The notes under the pieces were generated by a model that was given only the letters and a program-made list of their open reading frames with translations, was not told where the DNA came from and made no database searches. A DNA stretch of 64,000 bases from Saccharospirillum alexandrii (GTDB taxonomy: Bacteria; Pseudomonadota; Gammaproteobacteria; Pseudomonadales; Natronospirillaceae): assembly GCF_004000275.1 (NCBI RefSeq), contig NZ_RCIP01000001.1, positions 1,232,749 through 1,296,748 of the forward strand, written 5' to 3'. How positions within the stretch are numbered: position 1 is the first letter of the stretch; each line of letters begins with the position of its first letter. The translations under genes were made by a program, and so were the position numbers. Below, piece after piece: positions 47,400 to 56,320 of this stretch.

Positions 47400-48191
47400 A
47401 TGCTGAGCATTGAAAACATTGAAGTGGCCTACCACCACGCCATTCAGGTGCTGAAAGGCCTGACGTTATCGGTCGAACCGGGCGAGGTCGTCGCCCTGCT
47501 GGGTGCCAACGGCGCCGGTAAGACCACGGTTCTCAAGGCCGCCTCCGGCCTACTGCCGCTGGAAAACGGTTCCATCGACGCCGGTCAGATTCGCTTCAAC
47601 GACGACCCCATTAACCGGGTCGCCCCTCACGAGCTGGCCCGTGCCGGCCTGATTCACGTTCGCGAGGGGCGCCGCATTTTTGCCGAAATGACGGTGGAAG
47701 ATAACCTCATTGCGGCCTCTTACGCACTGACCGGTCGCAAGGAAAAACCGGATTACGACGCCGTCTACGCGTTTTTCCCGAAGCTCAAAGAGCGGGCGCA
47801 CCAGACGGCCGGTTTGTTATCGGGTGGCGAGCAGCAAATGCTGGCTATCGGCCGCGCGCTGATCGGCCAACCCCGGCTCATTTTGCTGGATGAACCCTCG
47901 CTCGGCCTGGCGCCGCGCATGGTCGATGAAATATTCGACAACATCGCCCGGGTGAACCAGGAACAGGGCGCCAGCATTTTACTGGTCGAACAAAACGCCA
48001 GTGCCGCCTTCCGCATCGCTCACCGGGGTTTCATTCTGGAGAATGGCAAGGTGGTGCTTGAAGGGCCGGTCGAGCAATTACGTGAAAACCCCGACATCCA
48101 AACTTTCTACCTGGGTGTTGGCGAGCAGGACGATCAAAAATCGTTCCGAAACATCAAGCACTACAAGCGCCGCAAGCGCTGGCTCAACTGA
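47400..48191 (+). CDS. ABC transporter ATP-binding protein (LivF type)
   Basis: 263 residues. Walker A GANGAGKTT, signature LLSGGEQQMLAIGRAL, Walker B LILLDEPSLGLAPRMVDE. The C-terminus has a basic extension (KSFRNIKHYKRRKRWLN) not seen in E. coli LivF, found in the subgroup linked to acyl-CoA ligase genes. It is followed by that ligase after 14 bp. Confidence 0.92.
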   Translation: MLSIENIEVAYHHAIQVLKGLTLSVEPGEVVALLGANGAGKTTVLKAASGLLPLENGSIDAGQIRFNDDPINRVAPHELARAGLIHVREGRRIFAEMTVEDNLIAASYALTGRKEKPDYDAVYAFFPKLKERAHQTAGLLSGGEQQMLAIGRALIGQPRLILLDEPSLGLAPRMVDEIFDNIARVNQEQGASILLVEQNASAAFRIAHRGFILENGKVVLEGPVEQLRENPDIQTFYLGVGEQDDQKSFRNIKHYKRRKRWLN

Positions 48192-48205
48192 GGAGCGCCG
48201 CCGAG

Positions 48206-50038
48206 ATGTCTGAACGTTCGTTTCACGATCAGGGCTACATCAGCCTCACCCAGTTACTGGAGCGCCACGCCCAAACCGTACCCAATGACGTGGCCATGCG
48301 CCAGAAAGACATGGGCATCTGGCAGGAAACCACCTGGCGCCAATACCGCGACCAGACTCACGCCATTGCCGCCGGGCTGATTGATCTGGGCATTCAACAC
48401 AGCGATCACGTCGGCATCATTTCCGAAAACCGGCAGGAGTGGATTGTCGCGCAACTGGGCATCAACAGCGCTGCCGCTGTGTGTTGCGGTATTTACCCGA
48501 CCAGCCCGGCCAGCGAAGTGGTACACCTGCTTAGCAGCGCCGATTGCAAGGTCGTATTTTGCGAAGATCAGGAGCAGGTCGACAAGGTACTGGAGATACG
48601 CGACAAACTGCCGCTGCTGGAACACATCATCGTCTTCGACGCCAAAGGCCTGTACGGCTACGACGCCAGCCTATGGATGACGCTCAAAGAGTTGATTGAC
48701 CGTGGCAAAACCCAACTGAAGCGCTCGCCCCAGGCCGTCACAGACCGCCTGGCCCAGCAGGTACCGGAAGACACGGCGCTGATTGTGTTTACCTCGGGCT
48801 CCACCGGCCTGCCTAAGGCCGCGATGATTTCGTTCCAGAACATCTGGTCGCAAATGGCGTTGCTGTGGGATGCCGTGCCCTCTCAGACTCATCAGAACAT
48901 TTTGTCTTACCTGCCGCTGTGCCACGTAGCCGAGCAGGCGTTTTCGACCATGAACGCCATGGCACGCCGCATGGTGGTGAACTTTGGCGAAAGCCTGCGC
49001 ACCATCCGCACCGACTTGCAGGAAATTTCCCCGCAGATGTTTTTCGGTGTTCCCCGCATCTGGGAAAAAATGCAGTCCGAACTGACCGTGCTCGGCGACC
49101 GCACCGGCCCGTTGCGCCGCTGGTTGTTGCACAAGGGTTTGAAATCGGCCCAGCAACGCGGCACCAAACCCAAGCCACAATGGACCCGTCAGGAGAAACT
49201 GAGCTACGCACTCTACCGCCCGGTTTTGTACGCGCCCCTACTCGGTTACCTCGGCCTCGCCCGCTGCAACATTGCCATGACCGCTGCAGCGCCGATTTCA
49301 CCGGATTTGCTGGCCATGTTCCGGGGCATGGGTCTGTCGCTGATCGAAATATACGGAATGACCGAAACCACTGGCGCCGCCACCCTGCAACCGATGGACC
49401 TGAACTGCCAGGGCCGCATCGGCCGCGCCATTACCGGCGTTGAATCCCGCGTGGGCGACGACGGCGAATTACTGTTGCGCGGCCCCATCATCTTCAAGGG
49501 CTACTACAAGAACGACAAAGCGACGGCGGAGACCCTGCAAGACGGCTGGCTGCACACTGGCGATGTCGTCGAAGAACATGAAGACGGCACCCTGACCATT
49601 ATTGACCGCAAGAAAGACATCATCATCAACGCCGCCGGCAAGAACCTCTCGCCGAGCGTGATCGAGAACACCATGAAGGCCAGCCCGTTCATCAAGGAAT
49701 GCATCGTCATCGGCGACCAGCGCAAATACCTGGTCGCGCTGATCCAGGTCGACTACGACACCGTCACCACCTGGGCCGAACGCCAGAACCTGGCCTACAC
49801 CACCTTTAAATCCCTGTCGGAAAACGAGGCCGTCACAGCGTTGATACAGGCAGAAGTCGACAAGGGCAACGCCCAGCTAGCGCCGGTTGAGCAGATCAAA
49901 CGCTTCACCCTGCTGACCAAGGAACTCGACCACGACGACGGCGAAGTCACCGCTACCATGAAGGTGCGGCGCAGCACCATTGCCAAGCAGTATGAGCAGC
50001 AAATTGAAGCCTTGTTCAGAGAAGACACAGCGGCATAA
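48206..50038 (+). CDS. AMP-binding long-chain acyl-CoA synthetase
   Basis: 610 residues, ANL superfamily. The P-loop LIVFTSGSTGLPKAAM, the A5 motif YGMTETTGAA, GWLHTGDV (A7) and the IIDRKKDIIINAAGKNLSPSVIEN hinge with KVRRS are present. It makes acyl-CoA from a free acid, ATP and CoA. It overlaps the operon logic of the ABC importer (14-bp gap), so imported acid may be activated on entry. Chain length cannot be read from the sequence, but the class (FadD15/long-chain) has this size. Confidence 0.9.
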   Translation: MSERSFHDQGYISLTQLLERHAQTVPNDVAMRQKDMGIWQETTWRQYRDQTHAIAAGLIDLGIQHSDHVGIISENRQEWIVAQLGINSAAAVCCGIYPTSPASEVVHLLSSADCKVVFCEDQEQVDKVLEIRDKLPLLEHIIVFDAKGLYGYDASLWMTLKELIDRGKTQLKRSPQAVTDRLAQQVPEDTALIVFTSGSTGLPKAAMISFQNIWSQMALLWDAVPSQTHQNILSYLPLCHVAEQAFSTMNAMARRMVVNFGESLRTIRTDLQEISPQMFFGVPRIWEKMQSELTVLGDRTGPLRRWLLHKGLKSAQQRGTKPKPQWTRQEKLSYALYRPVLYAPLLGYLGLARCNIAMTAAAPISPDLLAMFRGMGLSLIEIYGMTETTGAATLQPMDLNCQGRIGRAITGVESRVGDDGELLLRGPIIFKGYYKNDKATAETLQDGWLHTGDVVEEHEDGTLTIIDRKKDIIINAAGKNLSPSVIENTMKASPFIKECIVIGDQRKYLVALIQVDYDTVTTWAERQNLAYTTFKSLSENEAVTALIQAEVDKGNAQLAPVEQIKRFTLLTKELDHDDGEVTATMKVRRSTIAKQYEQQIEALFREDTAA

Positions 50039-50111
50039 AAAAACCGCGTAAAAACGCTTTACCCGGCGGTCAGTTTTCGTACTATAGCGCACCCTTTCTG
50101 GATGCCCGGCC

Positions 50112-50759
50112 TTGAACACGACCGCCCTGCTGACCCCCTTGTGGGATTACGACCTCATCGCCGATGGCCTGCGCCAGCAAGGCTGGGTGCACCTGCCCAA
50201 TGGGATCAGCGATCGGCTGGCCCTGGACCTGTTGCAAGACATCCACCAGCACCAGCCCGACCAGTGGGACCAGGCCGGCATTGGCCGCAAGCAGGACAAC
50301 CACACCAACGACCTGATTCGTCGCGACAGCACCCACTGGCTAACCGGGGAAACACCCGCGCAGCACCAGTACCTGGCGGCCGCCGACGAACTTCGGCTCG
50401 AACTCAACAAACGCCTGATGCTCGGCCTGTGGGACTATGAATGCCACTACGCCCGCTATGACACCGGCGCTTTCTACCGCAAGCACGTCGATGCCTTCCG
50501 CGGCCGCACCAACCGGGTGCTGACGACGGTGACCTACCTGAACCCCGACTGGCAAGACAACCAGGGCGGCGAGCTGTTGCTCTACAATGAGCAAAACCAG
50601 CTGATCAGCCGTTTATTGCCAACCCTGGGCAGCATGGTCATCTTCCTGAGCGAAGAGTTCCCGCACGAAGTACTGGCGGCCGAACGCACCCGGTTCAGCA
50701 TTGCCGGCTGGTACCGCAATAACAATTCCATACAAAACCGGATTGACCCGAGCCAGTAA
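50112..50759 (+). CDS. 2OG-Fe(II) oxygenase (SM-20/PKHD-like)
   Basis: 215 residues. A double-stranded beta-helix dioxygenase. Iron ligands are HVD (in YRKHVDAF) and His in EEFPHEVLA, and the 2-oxoglutarate Arg is in RTRFSIAGWYR. It resembles prolyl-4-hydroxylase-like SM-20 proteins that act on proteins, such as those acting on ribosomal proteins or EF-Tu. The start is TTG at 50112 with a modest GGATG upstream; the ATG at 50102 is in another frame. Confidence 0.8.
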   Translation: MNTTALLTPLWDYDLIADGLRQQGWVHLPNGISDRLALDLLQDIHQHQPDQWDQAGIGRKQDNHTNDLIRRDSTHWLTGETPAQHQYLAAADELRLELNKRLMLGLWDYECHYARYDTGAFYRKHVDAFRGRTNRVLTTVTYLNPDWQDNQGGELLLYNEQNQLISRLLPTLGSMVIFLSEEFPHEVLAAERTRFSIAGWYRNNNSIQNRIDPSQ

Positions 50760-51029
50760 CGATAAAAACAACCGCGTGTTGAGCATCGGTTATTCAGAGT
50801 GACCGGGTGAGCCTGCGGCAGTGGTTATCTGTATAAGCTATGGCACCGGGCGCGTTATCGCTTGAACGCAACACGAACGTAACTGGCTTTAATAATCAGT
50901 CACATCTTCAGTAAAAACACGTAAAAGTACTGAATTAATACCTCCATTGGTTGTTATTTCCCACATCACTCTTCAGTCAGCTATACTCCCCCGAAACCTA
51001 TTTTGATACAGCGTTTCAGGAGTTTTCCA

Positions 51030-51506
51030 ATGCAGGGTGACCGTCAGGTGATCGACGCACTGAACAAGGTGCTGACCACCGAACTGACTTCCATCAACCG
51101 TTATTTTCTTCACGCGCGGATGTACCGCAACTGGGGGCTGGAGCGGCTGAACGAGCACAGCTACAAGAAATCCATCAAGGACATGAAACAGGCCGATGAG
51201 CTGATTGAGCGCATACTGTTTCTGGAAGGCCTGCCCAACCTGCAAAAGCTGAACCGGCTGATGGTTGGTGAGCACACCGAAGAGATGCTGAAGCTGGATG
51301 CCGATTTCCAGTTAGAGCAGATCAGCCAACTCAAAGACGCCATCGCCCTGTGTGAAACGCAGCAGGATTACGTCAGCCGCGACATGCTGGTCGAATTGCT
51401 GGAATACGAGGAAGATTACCTCGACTGGCTGGAAACCCAGCACTACCAGATCGCCAACGTAACGCTGCCAAATTACCTTCAAGCCAACCTGACGGATGAG
51501 GACTGA
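51030..51506 (+). CDS. bfrA: Bacterioferritin subunit, haem-type with degraded ferroxidase site
   Basis: 158 residues, the usual bacterioferritin length. It keeps the haem-ligand Met52 (KDMKQADE), but the di-iron centre is damaged: Glu51 is Asp, His54 is Gln, Glu94 is Gln and His130 is Tyr, while Glu18 and Glu127 remain (numbering equals E. coli Bfr). It is followed after 2 bp by a second subunit with the opposite pattern. ATG at 51030 with AGGAG upstream. Confidence 0.93.
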   Translation: MQGDRQVIDALNKVLTTELTSINRYFLHARMYRNWGLERLNEHSYKKSIKDMKQADELIERILFLEGLPNLQKLNRLMVGEHTEEMLKLDADFQLEQISQLKDAIALCETQQDYVSRDMLVELLEYEEDYLDWLETQHYQIANVTLPNYLQANLTDED

Positions 51507-51508
51507 CC

Positions 51509-51976
51509 ATGAAAGGCAATCCAACCATCATCAAGGCCCTGAATGCCCTGCTCGCCAATGAACTCTCGGCGATGGATCAATATTTCCTGCATTCCGAAAT
51601 GTACCGCGACTGGGGCCTGAACAAACTCTACGAGCGCATCAGCCACGAGTTTGACGACGAAAAAGGCCACGCCACCAAACTGATTGAACGCATTCTGTTC
51701 CTTGAAGGCACGCCCAATATGAAAGACCGCGAGCCGATCAACATCGGTTCCGACGTGCCGTCCATGTTGCAAAGCGATCTCGACATTGAGTACGCCGTAC
51801 AAAAAATGCTGGCCGACACCATCGCCCTCTGCGAGAAGGAACAGGACTACGGAACCCGGGATATGCTGGAACCATTGCTCGACGACACCGAAATGGACCA
51901 CGCCTACTACCTGGAACAGCAGCTGCGCCTGATCAAGATGATCGGCCTGCCGAACTACCTTCAATCCCAGATGTAG
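51509..51976 (+). CDS. bfrB: Bacterioferritin subunit, ferroxidase-active type without haem Met
   Basis: 155 residues. Di-iron ligands Glu18, Glu51, His54, Glu94, Glu128 and His131 (one residue beyond E. coli numbering) are all present, but Met52 is Lys, so no haem ligand. With the preceding subunit it should form a mixed 24-mer in which one chain oxidises Fe(II) and the other holds haem for iron release. It ends 9 nt before palindromic repeat copy C. Confidence 0.94.
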   Translation: MKGNPTIIKALNALLANELSAMDQYFLHSEMYRDWGLNKLYERISHEFDDEKGHATKLIERILFLEGTPNMKDREPINIGSDVPSMLQSDLDIEYAVQKMLADTIALCEKEQDYGTRDMLEPLLDDTEMDHAYYLEQQLRLIKMIGLPNYLQSQM

Positions 51977-51985
51977 TTCAAAACT

Positions 51986-52169
51986 CAAGTTCCGGCGTTC
52001 GCGTTTGGCTTCGTGGCCAATAACCCGCGCCGGCCACCAGGTGGACTTATCAAGGGTCGGCGTGAACCCATCCATGGGGCCTGGACCGCAGCATCCCTGC
52101 TGCGGACCACCCTTGATAAGCCCACCTGGCACCCGGCGCTAACTATGTGCCAGCGAACGCCGGAACTTG
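51986..52169. repeat. Long palindromic repeat, copy C (short form)
   Basis: Outer arms of 17 nt (CAAGTTCCGGCGTTCGC at 51986-52002 and 52153-52169) are perfectly complementary. Inner arms CCAGGTGGACTTATCAAGGG (52037-52056) and 52109-52128 pair with one mismatch. The apical part has the family core GGCGTGAACCCATCCATGG and a small GCAGCATCCCTGCTGC hairpin. It lies between convergent bfrB and the lactate permease and may stop transcription from both sides. Confidence 0.8.
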
Positions 52170-52215
52170 AGCGACACCAGATACTGCACAATCCCAAACC
52201 CCCTTTATTTAAACC

Positions 52216-53919
52216 CTACTGCATCGCACTCATCACCGGATCTCCCACCTCAAGCACATACACCGCAATCAACGTAATCACACCCGCAAACGCCAGGTAA
52301 TACAACGTCGGAATAATGGTCATACGCAATATGGTTCCCTCGCGTCCCATCAAACCAACCGTAGCCGATGCCGCCACAATATTATGAATGGCGATCATAT
52401 TACCGGCAGCCGCACCCACCGCCTGGGCGGACACCAGCATCGCGGTTGAAACCCCAAGCAACTGAGCCGTGTTGAACTGAAAATCAGACAGCATGAGATT
52501 CGACAGGGTATTGGAGCCGGCAATAAAAGCACCCAAGGCACCTACTGTTGAAGCAAACATCGGGTAAACCACTCCGACGCCGTTCGACACCAGCTGCGCC
52601 ATGGCACGCGGCATCGAGGGCAAGTCGGCCGCGTTCACGCCTGAGTTGATTAGTATTCGCACCATTGGAATGGTGAATACCAACACAAAGCCAGCGCTGA
52701 TCAGGGTTTTGGTGCTCTCGCTGGCCGCATGGCCCAGCGAGGGCAAACCCACGCGCTGCAACAACATCGTAAGGGCAACCACAACCACCATGATACCGCC
52801 GGGCAAATACAACGGCTGCAAGCTGCCACTGATGCCACTTTCACCTAAAATATCGGTCCAGCCAAAGGCGAGAAAGGTTTCAACAAAGGTTTTCAAAACG
52901 GGAATGGCCCGAGTCAGCACCAGTAATATCGCCAGCATGGCATAGGGCGCCCAGGCGCGCAGCAGCGGCATGCGTTGTTCGGAGGGTGTGTCGTCCAACG
53001 GGATATTAATGCTGCCGTTCCAGGCTTCGGGCCAGTGCTGTTTGGCCGAGAAATCCCATGATTCTTTCGGGAGCAACCAGCCGCGCCTGGCAACCGGCAC
53101 CACAATCATCAGCCCCACCAGTGCACCCAACATTGAGGGGAACTCAGGCCCCAGCAGAATACCGGCCGCCGCATAGGGGATGGTAAACGACAAACCGGCA
53201 AACAGCGCGAAAGGAAACATCGCAAAGCCTTCGCGCCATTGCTTTTTCTCACCGAAAAAACGCGTCAGCATCAGGCACATCAGAAATGGCATCAGCGTGC
53301 CGATAATGCCGTGGGTAATCGCAATTTCAGAGGTCATCAGCCGGTAAAATTCACTCCAGCTACTGCCATCGGCAACCAGTAATTCGGTTATTGCGATTCT
53401 GTCCAGCCCCCCGGTTACCCCCACCACAATGGGCGTTCCCACCGCGCCAAACGACACTGGCGTTGACTGCACCATCATGCCCATCACCACCGCAGCCATG
53501 GCCGGGAAACCGAGCGCAACCATCAACGGCGCAGCAATGGCGGCTGTGGTGCCAAACCCGGAAGCCCCTTCCAGAAAACACCCGAACATCCAGGCCACCA
53601 GAATCACCTGCACCCGACGGTCCGGGCTGATGTCGGAAAACCCGGCACGAATGGCCGAGAGCGCACCACTGGCTTTCAGGGTGTTCAACAGCAACAGGGC
53701 GCCAAAAATAATCCAGAGAATACCCGCAGTTAGAATCAGCCCCTGCAGCACAGACGCTGTCATCCGCATCAGACTCATCTGCCAGACCCAGCCACCCAGT
53801 ACCAGGGTAACCAGCAGCACAACCGGCATGGCTTTCTTGGCGGGCCAGTGAAAGCCAACCAATAGAATGCCAGCCAGTACAATAGGCAGGAAAGCCAGTG
53901 AATAAACAACAGACAGCAT
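52216..53919 (-). CDS. L-lactate permease (LctP family)
   Basis: 567 residues with about 12-14 membrane segments, the LctP/GlcA family of lactate and glycolate permeases. Typical segments include [37 protein letters not shown] and [22 protein letters not shown]. The ATG at 53919 has TGGAGC upstream. There is no lactate dehydrogenase nearby. It lies between palindromic repeats C and B. Confidence 0.92.
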   Translation of the reverse strand: MLSVVYSLAFLPIVLAGILLVGFHWPAKKAMPVVLLVTLVLGGWVWQMSLMRMTASVLQGLILTAGILWIIFGALLLLNTLKASGALSAIRAGFSDISPDRRVQVILVAWMFGCFLEGASGFGTTAAIAAPLMVALGFPAMAAVVMGMMVQSTPVSFGAVGTPIVVGVTGGLDRIAITELLVADGSSWSEFYRLMTSEIAITHGIIGTLMPFLMCLMLTRFFGEKKQWREGFAMFPFALFAGLSFTIPYAAAGILLGPEFPSMLGALVGLMIVVPVARRGWLLPKESWDFSAKQHWPEAWNGSINIPLDDTPSEQRMPLLRAWAPYAMLAILLVLTRAIPVLKTFVETFLAFGWTDILGESGISGSLQPLYLPGGIMVVVVALTMLLQRVGLPSLGHAASESTKTLISAGFVLVFTIPMVRILINSGVNAADLPSMPRAMAQLVSNGVGVVYPMFASTVGALGAFIAGSNTLSNLMLSDFQFNTAQLLGVSTAMLVSAQAVGAAAGNMIAIHNIVAASATVGLMGREGTILRMTIIPTLYYLAFAGVITLIAVYVLEVGDPVMSAMQ

Positions 53920-54060
53920 GCAAAGCTCCAGACAGAGGTTTTTCAACCCCGCAGTCTAGACCACTGATCGAGTTTTGACTTGTTTAAGGTCAATGAAACA
54001 GAAAATACCAGTGAAAACCTGGCAGCTTTCATTGTAGGAGCTTAGAAGTTCCCACCCTGC

Positions 54061-54246
54061 GAGCGGTGGGTGCCAGTGTTACCTATGCGGGGTAGTTCGC
54101 AACAGGGACTAAAACGCCGGGAGCGTTTTAGCATGAGCGTAGCGAGCCCGAAGGGTGAATCCCAAGGAGGGGATTCATATCATGCGATCTAGGTTCCATA
54201 GATGGATTCACACCGACCCCGCAGAGGTAACACTGGTAGCCGCCGC
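54061..54246. repeat. Long palindromic repeat, copy B (long form)
   Basis: Arms 54065-54093 and 54216-54244 pair around TGCCAGTGTTACC / GGTAACACTGG. The interior (ACTAAAACGCC to CACACCGACCCC) is almost identical to copy A. Where copy A has a stem with TGGTGCC, this copy has TGTTACC and its partner changes with it, so the stem is kept by compensating change. It lies between glnS and the upstream lactate permease, both on the minus strand. Confidence 0.8.
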
Positions 54247-54286
54247 GGACGACAGCCACCCAAGCCAACCGGAACGCTGTAGGAAG

Positions 54287-55957
54287 TTAAACCTTGCGTT
54301 CCCAGACTTCTTTTAGACCGATGGTCCGGTTAAACACCAGCGCATCTGGTTTGGACTCATACCGGTCGATCACAAAATACCCTTCCCGCTCGAACTGATA
54401 CGACTGCTCCGGCGCGCCCTCGGCCAGGCTCGGCTCGACCACGCAGCCGGTCAGCACCTTCAACGATTCGGGGTTCAGGTATTGCATGAAGTCATCGCCA
54501 CCGCGATCCGGGGTTTCGGTATCGAACAGGCGGTCGTACAAGCGCACTGTGGCCGGTATGCCTTCGCTGGCCGACACCCAGTGAATCACACCGCGCGGGC
54601 GAACGCCTTCGGGGGCATCCGAACCGACGGTGCCTTCGACAACCTTGGCACGAATCTCGGTAATCTCACCGGCATCGTTCTTGATCACTTCATCGGCCTG
54701 AATGATGTACGCATTGCGCAACCGCACCCATTCACCGGTAACCAGACGCTTGAATTTCTTGCGCGACAGGCTGCTGTCTTCATTGAAGTCAGACCGGTCG
54801 ATGTAGATTTCCCGAGTGAACGGCAGTTCGCGCTCGCCCAGGTCTTCCCGGTTCGGGTGGCCCGGGGCGGTGAACACTTCACGGTGCCCTTCCGGCAAGT
54901 TGGTGAACACTACTTTCAGTGGGTCCAGCACGGCCATGGCGCGGGGGGCGTTGTCGTTCAGGTCTTCACGAATTGCGAAGTCGAGCATGCCCAGGTCTAC
55001 CACGCCGCCGGCACGGCTGGTGCCGACCATGTCGGAGAAGTGGCGCAGTGAGGAAGGCGTCACACCACGACGACGCATGCCACTGATGGTGGGCATGCGT
55101 GGGTCGTCCCAGCCGTCGACCACGCCGTCGTCGACCAGCAGCTTCAGTTTGCGCTTGGAGGTGATGGTGTAGTTCACGTTCAGGCGCGCAAATTCATACT
55201 GGCGTGGCACCGCGGGTACGGGTAATTTGCTGATGAACCAGTCGTACAGGGGCCGGTGGTCTTCAAATTCCAGCGTACAGATGGAATGCGTCACGCCTTC
55301 AAGCGCATCCGACTGGCCATGGGCGAAGTCGTAGCTCGGGTAAATGCACCATTTGTTGCCAGTCTGGTGGTGCGCTTTCTTGCGAATGCGATACAGAATC
55401 GGGTCGCGCAGGTTCATGTTCGGCGCGGCCATATCAATTTTCGCCCGCAAAGCGCAAGACCCTTCGTCCAGCTCGCCATTGCGCATCTGTTCGAACAGGT
55501 TGAGGTTTTCTTCAACGGTGCGATCCCGGTAGGGGCTGTTTCGGCCGGGTTCGGTGAGGGTACCGCGGTATTCCCGCGCCTGGTCACCCGAGAGATCACA
55601 GACGTAGGCGTCGCCGTTCTTGATCAGGTGCACGGCGTAGTCGTAAAGGGTATCAAAGTAGTTCGAGGTGTACTTTTCAGTCTCGTTCCATTCGAAGCCC
55701 AACCAGTGAATGTCGGCCTTGATCGAGTCGATGTATTCCTGTTCTTCTTTCTCCGGGTTGGTGTCGTCGAAGCGCAGGTTGCAGACACCACCAAATTGCT
55801 CAGCCAGGCCAAAGTTCACGCAGATGGATTTCGCATGGCCAATGTGCAGATAGCCATTGGGCTCTGGCGGGAAGCGGGTCACGATTTTATCGTGCTTACC
55901 CTTGGCCAGATCATCCTCAATGATGGTGGCGAGAAAGTTGGACGGCTTGTCACTCAT
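54287..55957 (-). CDS. glnS: Glutaminyl-tRNA synthetase
   Basis: 556 residues, class I synthetase. The HIGH motif is in PPEPNGYLHIGHAKSICVNF. The KMSKS-equivalent reads ITSKRKLKLLV, where E. coli has MSKRKL. ISGMRRRGVTPSSLRHF and the C-terminal anticodon-binding beta-barrels ending FNRTIGLKEVW are present. It charges tRNA-Gln directly, consistent with a gammaproteobacterium. Confidence 0.97.
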   Translation of the reverse strand: MSDKPSNFLATIIEDDLAKGKHDKIVTRFPPEPNGYLHIGHAKSICVNFGLAEQFGGVCNLRFDDTNPEKEEQEYIDSIKADIHWLGFEWNETEKYTSNYFDTLYDYAVHLIKNGDAYVCDLSGDQAREYRGTLTEPGRNSPYRDRTVEENLNLFEQMRNGELDEGSCALRAKIDMAAPNMNLRDPILYRIRKKAHHQTGNKWCIYPSYDFAHGQSDALEGVTHSICTLEFEDHRPLYDWFISKLPVPAVPRQYEFARLNVNYTITSKRKLKLLVDDGVVDGWDDPRMPTISGMRRRGVTPSSLRHFSDMVGTSRAGGVVDLGMLDFAIREDLNDNAPRAMAVLDPLKVVFTNLPEGHREVFTAPGHPNREDLGERELPFTREIYIDRSDFNEDSSLSRKKFKRLVTGEWVRLRNAYIIQADEVIKNDAGEITEIRAKVVEGTVGSDAPEGVRPRGVIHWVSASEGIPATVRLYDRLFDTETPDRGGDDFMQYLNPESLKVLTGCVVEPSLAEGAPEQSYQFEREGYFVIDRYESKPDALVFNRTIGLKEVWERKV

Positions 55958-56087
55958 GTGAACAGGAACTCCCGGGTCGGTCGAGTAAAGTCAGGGCGGG
56001 TCGCACGCGGCAACCCAAAGGCGGGCATTATAGCGGGTTCATAGCTGGCGGGTAAGGCGTCAGACTGTGATGCGGTGTCAGAAATGC

Positions 56088-56200
56088 GCGCCGGGCGCCG
56101 GGTATGCCTGGTTGGGGTCGGCGTGAACCCGTCCATGGGGCCTAGGCTTCGGCATCCATGCCTCAGACTTCCCCAACCAGGCACACCCGGCGCCCGGCAC
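56088..56200. repeat. Long palindromic repeat, copy D (short form)
   Basis: Arms of 30 nt (56088-56117 and 56171-56200, rich in CGGGCGCCGGG and CCTGGTTGGGG) pair with two mismatches. The loop has the family core (GGCGTGAACCCGTCCATGG) and a small palindromic GGCATCCATGCC. It lies between the divergent glnS and topB genes. Confidence 0.8.
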
Positions 56201-56236
56201 TCGACTGGTTGCAAACGCTGCATTCTAAAAACTAAT

Positions 56237-56255
56237 AGCTCGTAGCTCGCAGCTC
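56237..56255. repeat. Second AGCTCGCAGCTC repeat
   Basis: AGCTCGTAGCTCGCAGCTC, a short direct repeat related to the hairpin at 46044-46090. It is adjacent to copy D in the topB upstream region. Confidence 0.5.
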
Positions 56256-56320
56256 AAAACCTTGATCCACAGCGCAGGTCAGATTACTGTATATCCATCC
56301 ATGCTTATCGAACTTCCTTA

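Noticed and set aside
50982-50987. TATACT as -10 of the bacterioferritin operon
   Set aside because: The -10 is good, but no -35 is seen at the right distance and no Fur or IscR site stands out, so it was not listed as a feature.
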